A DNA stretch of 59,864 nt from an uncultured Bacteroidales bacterium (GCA_937899265.1 CALBPV010000001.1:1-59864), one strand, 5' to 3'. Counted from the first letter of the stretch, positions 49,413 to 59,805 are shown. Program-made: numbers and translations. The notes: generated from the letters alone by a model not told the origin.

Positions 49413-51898
49413 TAATTATGAAACGTTCAACTTTTCTCCTTCTTTCCGTTCTGTCCGTCACACTTCCGGCATCGGCAGCTGACACATTACAGGTTCGTGA
49501 GTTCCGTCACGTGGGGCCGCAGGAAGTCCGGATGCCTGTTGAATTTGACAGCGTGGATGTGAAGGGGAAGGCCTTCGATACGAAATCACTGTTGGCGGCT
49601 TCGGCCAATAGACAGTTGTCTTCAGACCGTCCGATGGAGCAGGTTGATTCGTTGCCCGCAGGCAATGGCCGAGAGATTCATCTGTTGGGGTTCACACTCC
49701 AGGCATCGCGCTTCAGCAAAGGTGCTGTTCTGATTGAAGGACTCAAGCAATGGAAACTCTCCGTTGACGGCACCGAAACGTCCGACCTGAAACTTGTGCC
49801 GGGCAATCACGAATGTGTCATTCACGCCATGTCCGACACGGCGGTGCAGACCTTCTCGGTGAAGGTGGCTCTCGACAGTATGGCCCGGATTTCTCCGGCG
49901 TCAGACGGAGGGAAGCCTCGTCTGGATTACGAACGGCTGTGGGCCTCAGACCTCAGTTTCGGAGCCGACATATCGCCCGACGGAACCATGTATCGGACAG
50001 CCGACTATCATTATGAGAGCGACGGCTCTGGCTACTATACCCGCGAGGTGAAAGATCTTCGCACGGGCGAGACGCTGTGTGACGCTATGAACTGGCAGTG
50101 GATGCCCAAGAGCAACCTTCTCTATCGCGAACGCACGCGAAATAAGAACCGAGAGTTGGTGACCCGTGACCCCCGTACAGGACAAGAGACTGTTTTGGCA
50201 GAGCATCTTCCCAAGGGGCACATCACCCTTTCGCCCAACGAGGATTTCCTGATTTTCACCATCGAGGAAGAAGGACCTGCCGAGGATACAGGCGTGTTTG
50301 AAGTGCTTAATCCCGACGACCGGCAACCCGGCTGGCGCAACCGCAACCGATTGGCTCTCTACCGTCTGTCCGACGGCTTGTTGCAGCCGCTCACTCACGG
50401 TTATCGCAATATCACCCTCAACGACATCTCGACCGACGGTCGCACCCTACTGCTCTCACAGCAGGATTTCAATCTGCCCGTCCTTGACAGCGAGGTGACA
50501 CACAGGGCCTCCACCGTTCAGTCGTTCTTCACGCTGGATCTTGAGACTTTCATTGTCGATACGTTGGTGGAACGCGACGGCTTTGTGGCTCAAGGCATCT
50601 TCTCGAGAGATGGACGGCAAGTCATTTTCAAAGGTTCTCCAGACAGCTTCGGCGGTATCGGTCGCAATGTGCCCAAGGGTATGATTGCCAACGCATTCGA
50701 CTACCAACTGTACGTGCAGGATGTGGCTTCGCACAAGGTGACATCCGTCACTCGGGATTTCGACCCGTCGGTGGAAAATTTCGAATTGTCACTCTACGAT
50801 GGCAAAGTCTATTTTACGGCACTCAACAAGGACTCGGTTTCGTTTTACAGACTCGACCCGTCCGACTTCAGCATTAGCGAAATCGCTCAGCCCGAGGAGG
50901 TGGTGAATAAATTCAGCCTCGCCCGCACATCCCCCGATTTCACACTGATAGGAGAGGGTGCGCTCAATCAGCGCAGGGTGTATGCAGGCACGTTACCTGC
51001 TGTCGGATCCCAGTCGCCGGCTTGCCGGATGCTCACAGATTTGAGTTCCGTGAATCTCGCCGGCCTCGACATGCCTTCCTGCGAAGAGTGGACGTTTCGC
51101 AACCGTCGCGGGATGACCATTACCACACGCTATTATCTGCCCCCGTCGTTCGATGCAACCCGTCAGTATCCCATGATTGTCTATTACTACGGCGGCTGCA
51201 TGCCCACTTCGCGCAACTTCGGACAGAACTGGCCCTTCCCGCTATGGGCTTCGATGGATTATATCGTGCTGGTTGTCAATCCGCGCGGAGCTGCCGGTTT
51301 CGGACAGAAGTATTCGGCCTTTCATGTCAACACGGCCGGACGGGAGGTCGCCGACGATATCATTGAGGCTGTTCGTAAGTTTGCGGCTTCCCATTCGTGG
51401 GTCAACAGCAAGAAGATAGGCTGCATGGGTGCCAGCTACGGCGGATTTATGACACAGTATCTCCAGACGCAGACCGACCTCTTTGCTTGTGCCGTTTCCC
51501 ATGCCGGCATCTCCGATCACACTTCCTATTGGGGCGAAGGCTATTGGGGATATTCCTACAGCGAAGTCTCGATGGCGGGCAGCTATCCCTGGAGCGACCG
51601 CAAACTCTATGTCAATCAGAGCCCGCTCTACAATGCCGACAAGATTCATACGCCGTTGCTCTTCACCCACGGTACCAAGGACACCAACGTGCCCATCGGC
51701 GAGAGTATCCAGCTTTTCACGGCACTCAAAATTCTCGGTCGTGAAACAGCATTCATCGCCTTCGAGGGCGAGAATCATCACATTAAAGACACCGAAAAGA
51801 ACCACAAGTGGCAGCAGACCCAAATGGCCTGGTTCCAACGTTGGCTCCTCGACGATGACACGTGGTGGTACGAACTCTATCCCAAGAAGAATCTCTGA
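49409..51898 (+). CDS. S9-family serine peptidase (dipeptidyl peptidase IV/prolyl oligopeptidase type)
   Basis: 829 residues. An N-terminal signal (KRSTFLLLSVLSVTLPASA) is best served by the ATG at 49418; the ATG at 49409 overlaps the lyase stop by 4 bases. A beta-propeller part (about 150-560) precedes the alpha/beta-hydrolase domain (about 570-829). The catalytic triad, numbered from 49409, is S676 (GASYGGFM), D758 (HGTKDTNVP) and H790 (EGENHH). Expected to trim short peptides in the periplasm or at the cell surface. Its tight coupling to pectin genes is unexpected. Confidence 0.92.
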   Translation: MIIMKRSTFLLLSVLSVTLPASAADTLQVREFRHVGPQEVRMPVEFDSVDVKGKAFDTKSLLAASANRQLSSDRPMEQVDSLPAGNGREIHLLGFTLQASRFSKGAVLIEGLKQWKLSVDGTETSDLKLVPGNHECVIHAMSDTAVQTFSVKVALDSMARISPASDGGKPRLDYERLWASDLSFGADISPDGTMYRTADYHYESDGSGYYTREVKDLRTGETLCDAMNWQWMPKSNLLYRERTRNKNRELVTRDPRTGQETVLAEHLPKGHITLSPNEDFLIFTIEEEGPAEDTGVFEVLNPDDRQPGWRNRNRLALYRLSDGLLQPLTHGYRNITLNDISTDGRTLLLSQQDFNLPVLDSEVTHRASTVQSFFTLDLETFIVDTLVERDGFVAQGIFSRDGRQVIFKGSPDSFGGIGRNVPKGMIANAFDYQLYVQDVASHKVTSVTRDFDPSVENFELSLYDGKVYFTALNKDSVSFYRLDPSDFSISEIAQPEEVVNKFSLARTSPDFTLIGEGALNQRRVYAGTLPAVGSQSPACRMLTDLSSVNLAGLDMPSCEEWTFRNRRGMTITTRYYLPPSFDATRQYPMIVYYYGGCMPTSRNFGQNWPFPLWASMDYIVLVVNPRGAAGFGQKYSAFHVNTAGREVADDIIEAVRKFAASHSWVNSKKIGCMGASYGGFMTQYLQTQTDLFACAVSHAGISDHTSYWGEGYWGYSYSEVSMAGSYPWSDRKLYVNQSPLYNADKIHTPLLFTHGTKDTNVPIGESIQLFTALKILGRETAFIAFEGENHHIKDTEKNHKWQQTQMAWFQRWLLDDDTWWYELYPKKNL

Positions 51899-51961
51899 AC
51901 CGGATGTTCCGATTTTGGCATCTTATCCGCAATCAGAAGGATGCCTGCAACAACTGAAAAA

Positions 51962-51997
51962 GCCCGTCAGACCTAAATTGCAAAAGGTCTGACGGGC
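51962..51997. terminator. Bidirectional terminator between the S9 peptidase and aspS
   Basis: Perfect 12-bp stem GCCCGTCAGACC / GGTCTGACGGGC with a 12-base loop. GTTTAG follows on the plus strand and CTTTTTCAG on the minus strand. The first nine stem-side bases AGCCCGTCA are shared with the hairpin at 32062. Confidence 0.82.
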
Positions 51998-52034
51998 GTT
52001 TAGTTGCTTAAAGGAAACTCCTCGGGTTCGGTTG

Positions 52035-53840
52035 TCAGTCTTCGGACTTGAGATCGAGTTTGAGCTGGAGTTCGTCGAGCTGGGCGGGGTCGATGGGAGA
52101 GGGAGAATCCATCATCATGTCGCGTCCTTGGTTATTCTTGGGGAAGGCGATGCAGTCGCGGATGCTGTCGAGTTCGGCAAACATCGAGACAACGCGGTCC
52201 AAACCGAATGCGAGTCCGGCGTGGGGAGGTGCGCCGTATTTGAAGGCATTGATGAGACAGCCGAACTGGGACATTGCTTTCTCGGGTGTGAAGCCGAGGA
52301 GTTCGAACATGCGTTCCTGGAGTTTGGAGTCGTGGATACGTACTGAACCGCCACCCAATTCGACACCGTTGATTACGCAGTCATAGGCCCAGGCGCGTAC
52401 GGACCCCGGCTTTTCGTCAAGCAACGGAATGTCATCGGGGTTGGGCATTGTGAAGGGATGGTGCGTCGCATAGTAACGCTGTGTTTCTTCGTCCCACTCG
52501 AAGAGGGGGAAGTCAATGACCCAAAGTGGAGCGAAAACAGAGGGATTGCGCAGCCCCAATTGGTCGGCAACCTCGAGACGGAGAGCGCAGAGCTGCTTCT
52601 GTGTCTTGCGTTTCTCGCCGCAGAGAATGAGCATAAGGTCGCCGGGCTCGGCACCGAAGCGGTCGCACCAAAGGGAGATGGTTTCGGGGGTGTAGAACTT
52701 ATCGACAGAACTCTTGACGGAGCCGTCGTCGTTCTTGCGAATCCAAATGAGCCCCTTGGCACCTACCTGAGAACGTTTGACAAAATCGGTGAGCTGGTCA
52801 ATTTGTTTGCGGGTGTAGGAGGCACAGCCTTTTGCACAGATGCCGCCGACCCAATCGGCCGAGTCGAACACCCCGAATTGTCCGTCGGGAATGATGTTGA
52901 CGGTATCGGCGGAATCGTCAAGTTCCTTTTCGAGGGCTTTGCTTTTCAGAGCCACGAATTTCATGCCGAAACGGAGATCCGGTTTGTCGGAACCGTAGCC
53001 GTTCATGGCATCGACCCATTTCATGCGGGGGAAAGCTTCGGTGAAGTCTTTTCCCTTGAGGGTGGAGAAGAGGTGTTTCATGAGACCCTCGAACATTCGG
53101 ATAACGTCCTCCTGGTCAACGAACGACATCTCGCAGTCAATCTGCGTAAACTCGGGCTGACGGTCGGCACGAAGATCCTCATCGCGGAAACATTTTACAA
53201 TCTGGAAATAGCGGTCCATGCCGGCCACCATGAGAAGCTGTTTGAATTGCTGGGGTGACTGGGGAAGGGCGTAGAACTGACCGGGATTCATGCGGGAAGG
53301 AACCACGAAGTCGCGGGCACCCTCGGGTGTTGATTTGATGAGGAACGGGGTCTCTATTTCGAGGAAATTTTGGGCATCGAGATAACGGCGGGTCTCAAAG
53401 GCCAGTTTGTGGCGCAGCTCGAGATTCTTGCGCACCGTGGGACGACGGAGATCCAGATAACGGTACTGCATGCGCAAATCGTCGCCGCCGTCGCTCTTGT
53501 CTTCAATAGTGAAAGGCGGTACCTCGGAGGAGGAAATGACGGACAGAGAAGAGGCAATGATTTCAATCTCGCCCGTGGGAATATTCTTGTTTTTGGATTC
53601 GCGTTCGCTGACGGTTCCGGTGACCTGAATCACAAATTCGCGTCCGAGGCGTGAAGCCTGTTCGTTGAGGGCGGCATCTTTCTCTTCGTTGAACACGATT
53701 TGGGTGATGCCGTAGCGGTCGCGCAAGTCGATGAAGGTGAGAGCCCCCATTTTGCGTACGCGCTGCACCCAGCCGGCAAGGGTTACCTGCTGGCCTGCGT
53801 TGGCGAGACGAAGCTCGCCGTTGGTTTTGGTACGATACAT
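52035..53840 (-). CDS. aspS: Aspartyl-tRNA synthetase
   Basis: 601 residues from the ATG at 53840 (MYRTKTNGELRLANAG); a longer frame exists upstream but crosses the promoter. The OB-fold anticodon domain (VTLAGWVQRVRKMGALTFIDLRDRYG), class II motif 2 (FRDEDLRADRQPEFTQIDCEMSF), the bacterial GAD insertion (about 290-410) and motif 3 (GLAFGLDRVVSMF) are all present. It charges tRNA-Asp. The large insertion marks it as the bacterial AspRS1 type. Confidence 0.97.
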   Translation of the reverse strand: MYRTKTNGELRLANAGQQVTLAGWVQRVRKMGALTFIDLRDRYGITQIVFNEEKDAALNEQASRLGREFVIQVTGTVSERESKNKNIPTGEIEIIASSLSVISSSEVPPFTIEDKSDGGDDLRMQYRYLDLRRPTVRKNLELRHKLAFETRRYLDAQNFLEIETPFLIKSTPEGARDFVVPSRMNPGQFYALPQSPQQFKQLLMVAGMDRYFQIVKCFRDEDLRADRQPEFTQIDCEMSFVDQEDVIRMFEGLMKHLFSTLKGKDFTEAFPRMKWVDAMNGYGSDKPDLRFGMKFVALKSKALEKELDDSADTVNIIPDGQFGVFDSADWVGGICAKGCASYTRKQIDQLTDFVKRSQVGAKGLIWIRKNDDGSVKSSVDKFYTPETISLWCDRFGAEPGDLMLILCGEKRKTQKQLCALRLEVADQLGLRNPSVFAPLWVIDFPLFEWDEETQRYYATHHPFTMPNPDDIPLLDEKPGSVRAWAYDCVINGVELGGGSVRIHDSKLQERMFELLGFTPEKAMSQFGCLINAFKYGAPPHAGLAFGLDRVVSMFAELDSIRDCIAFPKNNQGRDMMMDSPSPIDPAQLDELQLKLDLKSED

Positions 53841-53918
53841 ATTAGTTTTGTTTTTTCTATTGTTCGATTCAGAAAATCCAGCAGTTCGGAAATACATCTT
53901 GAAATGCTGTTTCAGCTT

Positions 53919-53926
53919 GCAAATAT
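53919..53926 (-). promoter_or_regulatory. -7 element of aspS
   Basis: TATATTTG on the minus strand, 78 bases before the aspS ATG; no good -33 box is seen at the usual spacing. Confidence 0.5.
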
Positions 53927-54033
53927 AGTGCTTTTTTATCAGATACAGGCATAAAATCGTATTTTTTTTGCAATTTCATTTGTATTTTGAGCGATTTTTG
54001 AGCGAAAAAGGGACTTATATTCCAAAAAGTTAT

Positions 54034-54041
54034 TATATTTG
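54034..54041 (+). promoter_or_regulatory. -7 element of the acyl-CoA ligase gene
   Basis: TATATTTG, 34 bases before the ATG at 54076, divergent from aspS. The -33 region does not match. Confidence 0.5.
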
Positions 54042-54075
54042 CGCACTAAAACTCGTATTCTTAATATTATATAAT

Positions 54076-55737
54076 ATGGAAAAAACGATGAACGAGCTCT
54101 TCCAGAAGAGCGTAGTAGAACATTGGGATTTACCTGCGTTTGCCAATTATCACGGCGACAAGTACAAATTCTGTGACGTGGCTGCACTGGTGGCAAGATT
54201 CCATGAGACTTGGCGGATGTGCGGTTATGAGCCCGGCTTCAAGTTCGCCATGTGCGGTCGCAACTCGGCGGAATGGGGCATTGCCTACATCGCTGCCATG
54301 AGCTATGGAGCAGTAATAGTTCCCATGCTGACCGACTACACTTCTGAGACAATGCATCACCTCATCGAGCACTGCGATGCCAAAATCTTTGCAGTAGATG
54401 ACCGCATTGCCAAGAAAGTCGATTTTGAACAGATGCCCGGTCTCGATGCCCTTCTTTCGATGGATGCCCGTCCCAAATTGTTGGGCTGCCGAAGCGAGAA
54501 ATTCAAGAAGGCTTTCGACGCGGCCGATGACACTTACCGCAAGCTGTATCCTCAGGGTATCATGCCGCAGGATATAAATTACTATAAGCAGAAAGACCCC
54601 GACCAATTGGTTCTTATCAGTTATACATCGGGCACGACCTCCGATCCCAAGGGAGTGATGCTTCCCGAACGGTCGCTGTGGAGCAACATGGTGTTCATGC
54701 ACGGTGCTGCCTACACGTTGCGTCCCGGTGACAAAATTGTGAGCTTCCTCCCCGTGGGACACCTCTTCGGCATGACGTTTGAGTTCCTCTATTCGTTCTG
54801 CTGCGGTGTGGAGGTTACCTTTATCACCAAACCTCTCTCTCCCCCGCTCATGATGGAAGCCCTGGGCGAGATACGTCCCCACCTCATCGTGATGGTGCCG
54901 TTGTTGCTCGAGAAACTGGTGCAGAAGTACTTCCTGCCCGACTACAACAAACCCAAGCTGCGCTCGATGCGTAACCTGCCCTTTGTACGCAACTATGTGA
55001 ACCGCAAATTCCTCGAGGGAGCTATCAAAGCCTTCGGCGGTCGTTTCTATGAGGTCATAGTGGGCGGTGCTGCCCTCAATCCGGATGTGGAGAGCCTCCT
55101 CAAGGAGATACAGTTCCCCTTCACGGTGGGCTACGGCATGACGGAGTGCGCCCCCATCATCACATTCAGCGACTGGCATAATTTCGTGCGCTCGTCGTGC
55201 GGTATCGCAGCCGTGAACATGGAGTGCAAGGTGGATAGCAAAGACCCCGAGAAGATACCGGGCGAGCTGCTCTGCAAGGGTATGAACACCATGTTGGGCT
55301 ATTATAAAAACGAGGAGGCCACGCGTGCCACTCTTGAGCCGGACGGATGGCTCCACACGGGAGACATGGCTGTGATAGATATGTTTGGCAATGTATTCCT
55401 GAAAGGCCGTGTAAAGAACATGTTGCTCGGTCCTTCGGGACAGAATATCTATCCCGAGGAAATCGAGATGCGCATCAACCACCTTCCCTACGTGCAGGAG
55501 AGTGTCTTGGTGCAGCGTGCCCACAGCAAACTGGTCGCTTTGGTCTATCCCGACCGCGAAGCTGCCAGCATCGACGGTTTCAAGGATGACGATGCCCTCC
55601 TGAAGGAGATTACTTCCCACCGCGATGAACTCAACAAACGGTTGCCGGCATACGCCCATGTTTCGAGTTTTGAACTTCAGGAAAAAGAGTTCGTCAAGAC
55701 TCCCAAGAACTCCATCAAACGCTTTATGTACAAATAA
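54076..55737 (+). CDS. AMP-dependent acyl-CoA synthetase (long-chain fatty acid type)
   Basis: 553 residues from the ATG at 54076 (MEKTMNELFQKSVVEHW); upstream in-frame codons cross the promoter and are left out. The phosphate-binding loop is Y183-TSGTTSDPKG, followed by VGYGMTECAP, GWLHTGDMAVID and the C-terminal lysine region KEFVKTPKNSIKRF. It activates a carboxylic acid, probably a fatty acid, with ATP and joins it to CoA. The stop TAA shares its final A with the ATG of a GH105 gene (TAATG), so the two are translationally coupled. Confidence 0.9.
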   Translation: MEKTMNELFQKSVVEHWDLPAFANYHGDKYKFCDVAALVARFHETWRMCGYEPGFKFAMCGRNSAEWGIAYIAAMSYGAVIVPMLTDYTSETMHHLIEHCDAKIFAVDDRIAKKVDFEQMPGLDALLSMDARPKLLGCRSEKFKKAFDAADDTYRKLYPQGIMPQDINYYKQKDPDQLVLISYTSGTTSDPKGVMLPERSLWSNMVFMHGAAYTLRPGDKIVSFLPVGHLFGMTFEFLYSFCCGVEVTFITKPLSPPLMMEALGEIRPHLIVMVPLLLEKLVQKYFLPDYNKPKLRSMRNLPFVRNYVNRKFLEGAIKAFGGRFYEVIVGGAALNPDVESLLKEIQFPFTVGYGMTECAPIITFSDWHNFVRSSCGIAAVNMECKVDSKDPEKIPGELLCKGMNTMLGYYKNEEATRATLEPDGWLHTGDMAVIDMFGNVFLKGRVKNMLLGPSGQNIYPEEIEMRINHLPYVQESVLVQRAHSKLVALVYPDREAASIDGFKDDDALLKEITSHRDELNKRLPAYAHVSSFELQEKEFVKTPKNSIKRFMYK

Positions 55738-56933
55738 TGAGATTCCTGTCAATCTTTTTCGCGTTCATCTTCAGCTGGGTTGTCTCCGACGCTCAGCTGA
55801 AGACATTTATCGGCAATCCGGCAGAGATGGCTCGCCGTTTCGCCGAGAGCGAAATGACCCGTTTTCCCGAGGCTTGGCAGTTGGATCACGGCTCGCGACT
55901 CTTCTTCGGTTATGCCCAAGGCGTGGGCTGTTGCGCCATGCTTGAAATGTGGAAGGCCACAGGCGAGAGCAAGTACTACGACTATGTGCACCAATGGGCC
56001 GACAGTCTTATAGATGCCGAAGGCAACATTTGGAAGTACGACATGGCTTCCTATAACCTCGACTTCATCAACTCGGGCAAGACGCTCTTCGACATGTATC
56101 GTCAGACGCACGACAAGAAATACCGCACAGCCATGCAGACACTGCGTCGGCAGCTCCAGAACCAGCCTCGCACGTGTGACGGCGGCTTTTGGCACAAGTT
56201 GGTCTATCAGCATCAGATGTGGCTGGACGGTCTCTACATGGCCTCTCCCTTCTTGGCTCGCTACGGAGCTGAATTCAAGGATACAACAGCAACGGGCGAA
56301 GCCGTCCGTCAAGTGCAGCTATGTCACCTTCATACTTACGATGAAAAGACCGGACTTTATTTCCACGCCTGGGACGAAAGCCACCGTCAGCGTTGGGCCG
56401 ATGAGAATGGTCACAGTCCCAACTTCTGGGGCCGAAGTATGGGCTGGTGGTTCATGGCGATGGTGGATATTCTCGACTGGATTCCCGAGGAGACAGAGGG
56501 GCGTGCCGACATAGTGACATACATACAGGGTCTGGCCGAAGTGCTTCCCCGCTATCAGCGAGACGGTCTGTGGTATCAGGTGCTGGACTGTCCCGAGCGT
56601 GACGGCAACTTCCCGGAGGCCAGTGTGACCACGCAATTCATGTATGCATACGCCAAAGCTGTGAAGAAAGGTTACATCGACAAGAAATATCTGGAGGTGG
56701 CCCGGTCAGCATACGTCGGTTTGCAACGTACACTTCTGGTCGAATTGCCTGAAACCACGGCTCAAGGAGAACCCGTCCTCAGCCTTACGCGCTGCTGTGC
56801 CGTGGGTGGCCTGGGCGGTCATCCCTATCGCGACGGGTCGTTCGACTATTATATCCACGAACGCATGCGCGACAACGATGCCAAAGCCACAGGCCCATTC
56901 ATCATGGGCTGCCTGTGGCTGGCAGAGGATTAA
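55737..56933 (+). CDS. Unsaturated rhamnogalacturonyl hydrolase (GH105), second copy
   Basis: 398 residues with a signal peptide (MRFLSIFFAFIFSWVVSDAQ). An (alpha/alpha)6 barrel with the catalytic aspartate D164 in HQMWLDGLYMASPFLARYG, the position of D143 in YteR. NFWGRSMGWWFMAMVDIL and GLWYQVLDCPERDGNFPEASVT line the substrate site. It is closer to YteR than the copy at 14672-16099, so the two may prefer different oligosaccharides. The start overlaps the acyl-CoA ligase stop by one base. It should release unsaturated galacturonate from PL11 products. Confidence 0.92.
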   Translation: MRFLSIFFAFIFSWVVSDAQLKTFIGNPAEMARRFAESEMTRFPEAWQLDHGSRLFFGYAQGVGCCAMLEMWKATGESKYYDYVHQWADSLIDAEGNIWKYDMASYNLDFINSGKTLFDMYRQTHDKKYRTAMQTLRRQLQNQPRTCDGGFWHKLVYQHQMWLDGLYMASPFLARYGAEFKDTTATGEAVRQVQLCHLHTYDEKTGLYFHAWDESHRQRWADENGHSPNFWGRSMGWWFMAMVDILDWIPEETEGRADIVTYIQGLAEVLPRYQRDGLWYQVLDCPERDGNFPEASVTTQFMYAYAKAVKKGYIDKKYLEVARSAYVGLQRTLLVELPETTAQGEPVLSLTRCCAVGGLGGHPYRDGSFDYYIHERMRDNDAKATGPFIMGCLWLAED

Positions 56934-56941
56934 GGATTTAT

Positions 56942-59160
56942 TCAGAAACTCAATCGGGCACCGAAGGTGAAATTGCGTTCCAGACCCCAGAAGCCGCGGA
57001 AAGTGGCAAGGTCGTGGGCAGCACCGTCGGTGCCCCGTTCTATATAAACGGCATCGGTGATGTTGCGGCAGGTGATGAAGAGATTCAGCTCCATGTCGCG
57101 GGAGAAAGGTCCTGTCCAGCCGACGGTGCCGTTGAGGAGGTGATAGGTGGGGATGCGATAGGAATCGCTGCGATCGGAGGAATTGGTGCGTTTGGACGGT
57201 TCGAAGTCGGCATACATCCGGACGTTCATCTTCCATCCCAACCGTGCGTAGAATCCTCCGGGCATCTTGCAGTCTGCTTCTGCGCCGAGTTGTGTCTGTG
57301 GAGCATCGCCCACATGGAGTCCGTCGGCATAGACATTGATTTGTCCGAGGGCAACATTGGAATAGGAATCGTAAACGGTAGCTTCCACATCGTTCTGCCA
57401 TTCCCAATTGGCGAAGTTGGCAAAGGCTGAGAGGCTGAACCGGGAATTGAAATGATGATAGGCGCTTAACTCGATGCCTTGATGGAGAGCATCCAAACCG
57501 GTAATCATATAGCGCACTTCCCCGGCATCGAGTTGTCTGTATTTATTGGAGGTGAGCGTTTTGTCCATCCATTTGGCCATATAAGCCGTGACTTGGACTC
57601 CCGTGTTCTCGGTAGCCCAGCGCCAGCCTATTTCTCCGAGGGCATTTTTCTCGTTACGCACGTTGGGCGTTATCTCGTTATTGCCCGACGCAAAATAGGC
57701 GCCGGCGTATGGCAGTCGGTCGTACCAGGCTCCGTTGATGTAGAGGCTGTGGTGCCAGTCTATCTTCCAGAGAAATCCGCCTTTGATGCTCCACCCGTGT
57801 CCGGAGGCCCAGTCGCTCAGGCAAGCATCTCCTATATAATTATAGGTATCCCAGCGCCGGTGGCGGCTCATCATCCACGAGATTCCGAGGTTGGCATTGA
57901 AGCGCTCGTCCTCGTAGGCTGCCGAAGCATAGAGTGTGCCGTGGTGGGTGTCGCGTCCGTTGCGGGTGCGTACATAGTCGCCCTCATGGAGAATCGGATT
58001 GCGGCCGGCCAGTCCGGCCAGACTTTTGACAGCATAATTCTCATACCAGAAATCGGCCCCGAGCAAATCCGTGATTTGTTCGCGTTCCCAAGTGCCGTAA
58101 TACTGATAATTTCCACCGGTCGAGAGTGTCCAGCAAGGTGTGAGCTGAAAGTCTCCCTGCAGGATGAGACCTGCCTGAGTATGGCCTGCCTGATAATCGG
58201 TGATGATGTTCTGGGCAGCTATGCCGTCGGCGGGCGAAAGAGTGGAAGCTCCGCTCCATGATGTGTTGTCGGCCAGCATGGAAGCCCAGTCGATGTGTCC
58301 GTCCTTGAGATAGGAGGCAATGCTGTTGTCCTGACTCTCGTTCCATCGTCCTCCGCCGTCGGCAATGGCCACATAGACGGCATTGTTCATCTTGAATCGC
58401 CCCTTGTTCATGAGGTGCTGGAGCGTGAAGTACGGCTTGAAATAATTGTTTTGGCTGAGGCTGAATCCCTGTCCGTCGCGCACTCCCCAGTTCTTGTTGT
58501 AGGAACGTCCGTAACGGTCGATTTCCTCTTTGGAGAGTTTGGTGTTGCGTTGGTCGTGTCGTTCGGGTGCACCCAAAGCTGTGAAGAGAAGTGTGTGACC
58601 TGAATGGAAAATCTTTGAGACATTGACCATGTAGCTGAATGTCTTCACATCGCTGCACTCCGGCTGAGCGCTCCCGCCCACATAGCTCAACGTGAAGTTG
58701 ACAGCCCACCCGTGGGGGAGATGTCCGCTGCTGTAGGAAAGGTAGCCTTTATTGATACCGTAATCGGAACCGTAGTAGCCCAATTCGGTGTGGGGTTTTT
58801 CGGTGGCGGAGGCTGTGACGATATTGATAGAGCCGCCCACGGCGTTGTCTGAGAGCATGGTGCGCGAAATGCCTTTCTGAATCTGTACCGCCCAAGTCGC
58901 ATCGGACAGTCCCATCCAGTTGCTCCAGTACATTGATCCCGAGGTTACACCCGAGATGGGAATGCCGTTGAGAAGGACGGCAACATTTTCCTGTTTGAAT
59001 CCGCGCATATTGACGGTGGCATCGCCGTAGTTGCCTGTCGAAGAGGTCGCATAGAGCGAGGGAACGTTCTCGAGAAGTTCGGGAAAGTTCTGGGCAGTGG
59101 CATTCTGTCGGAGACGTTCGGCCTTGACTGTGGTGGATTGGATATGATATTGATGCATAC
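56942..59160 (-). CDS. TonB-dependent outer-membrane receptor, N-terminus missing
   Basis: About 740 residues recognisable. The usable sequence begins near STTVKAERLRQNATAQNFPE, which is the start of a plug domain (LLENVPSLYATSSTGNYGDATVNMRGF, VLLNGIPISGV, IQKGISRTMLSDNAVGGSINIVT). The barrel follows and ends correctly in an aromatic strand (LERNFTFGARLSF). The signal peptide and any carboxypeptidase-like domain are missing: upstream of about 59160 the frame runs into AT-rich sequence giving unrelated residues (CNYIINDDILYLPC) to about 59215. The closest types are siderophore- or cobalamin-class receptors, not SusC. I read this as a gene cut by an assembly junction or rearrangement. Confidence 0.85.
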
Positions 59161-59184
59161 AAGGTAAATATAAAATATCATCAT

Positions 59185-59805
59185 TTATAATATAATTACA
59201 TTGGCAAATTGGCAAATATTATTAGATAAATCATTTAATTTCTTTAATTCTTTTTCATCAATTTTAATAGGCTCTGGTAAATATTGCTTAATATCATTAT
59301 ATTTATTTTTAATCTTTTCTTCTAAATTTATTCCTTCCTGGTCTGGTTCTGAAGGCTCATTTCTAAATATTTCAAAATATCTATTCCAATTTTCTCTTCT
59401 CATTTCATATTCTATATTTAGTCTTTGTCTTAGTCTTTGCTCCTGTCTTAACCTTTGATCTTGTTCTTGTCTTTGCCAGAACTCTTGTCTTAGTCTTTGT
59501 TGCAGTCTTTGTCTTTGTAATTGTCTTTCTTTTGCCTCATTTTCTATCCTTTCTAATATTTTTTGCTTCTTTTTCTTTTCCTTTTCTTCTTTTTCTATCC
59601 TTTCAATTTCTTCTTTTTCTTTTTCTATCATTTCTTTCTCCTTTTTTTCAATTTCTAATCTTTTCATCTTCATTTTCTCCTTTTCAATTTTTTCATTTTC
59701 TTTTCTCATTTTTTCTTGCTTTTCCCTTTTTTCTCTTTTTCTTTCTTCTCTTTCTTTTTCCTTTTTATTTTTCTTTTTTTGTTTTAATTCATTTGTATCA
59801 TGCAT
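59185..59805 (-). CDS. Lys/Glu/Arg/Gln-rich coiled-coil protein, eukaryote-like
   Basis: 206 residues starting MHDTNELKQKKKNKKEKERE. Residues 8-95 are almost only K, E, R, I and M in coiled-coil phase. Residues about 95-135 are built on RLRQ/QRLRQE units. The last 60 residues are more mixed (YFEIFRNEPSEPDQEGINLEEK). No signal peptide or known domain. Codons are nearly all AT-ending, unlike the neighbouring genes. This composition is typical of AT-rich eukaryotic microbes such as anaerobic gut fungi or protists, and not of Bacteroidales. Source species is inference. Confidence 0.5.
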   Translation of the reverse strand: MHDTNELKQKKKNKKEKEREERKREKREKQEKMRKENEKIEKEKMKMKRLEIEKKEKEMIEKEKEEIERIEKEEKEKKKKQKILERIENEAKERQLQRQRLQQRLRQEFWQRQEQDQRLRQEQRLRQRLNIEYEMRRENWNRYFEIFRNEPSEPDQEGINLEEKIKNKYNDIKQYLPEPIKIDEKELKKLNDLSNNICQFANVIIL

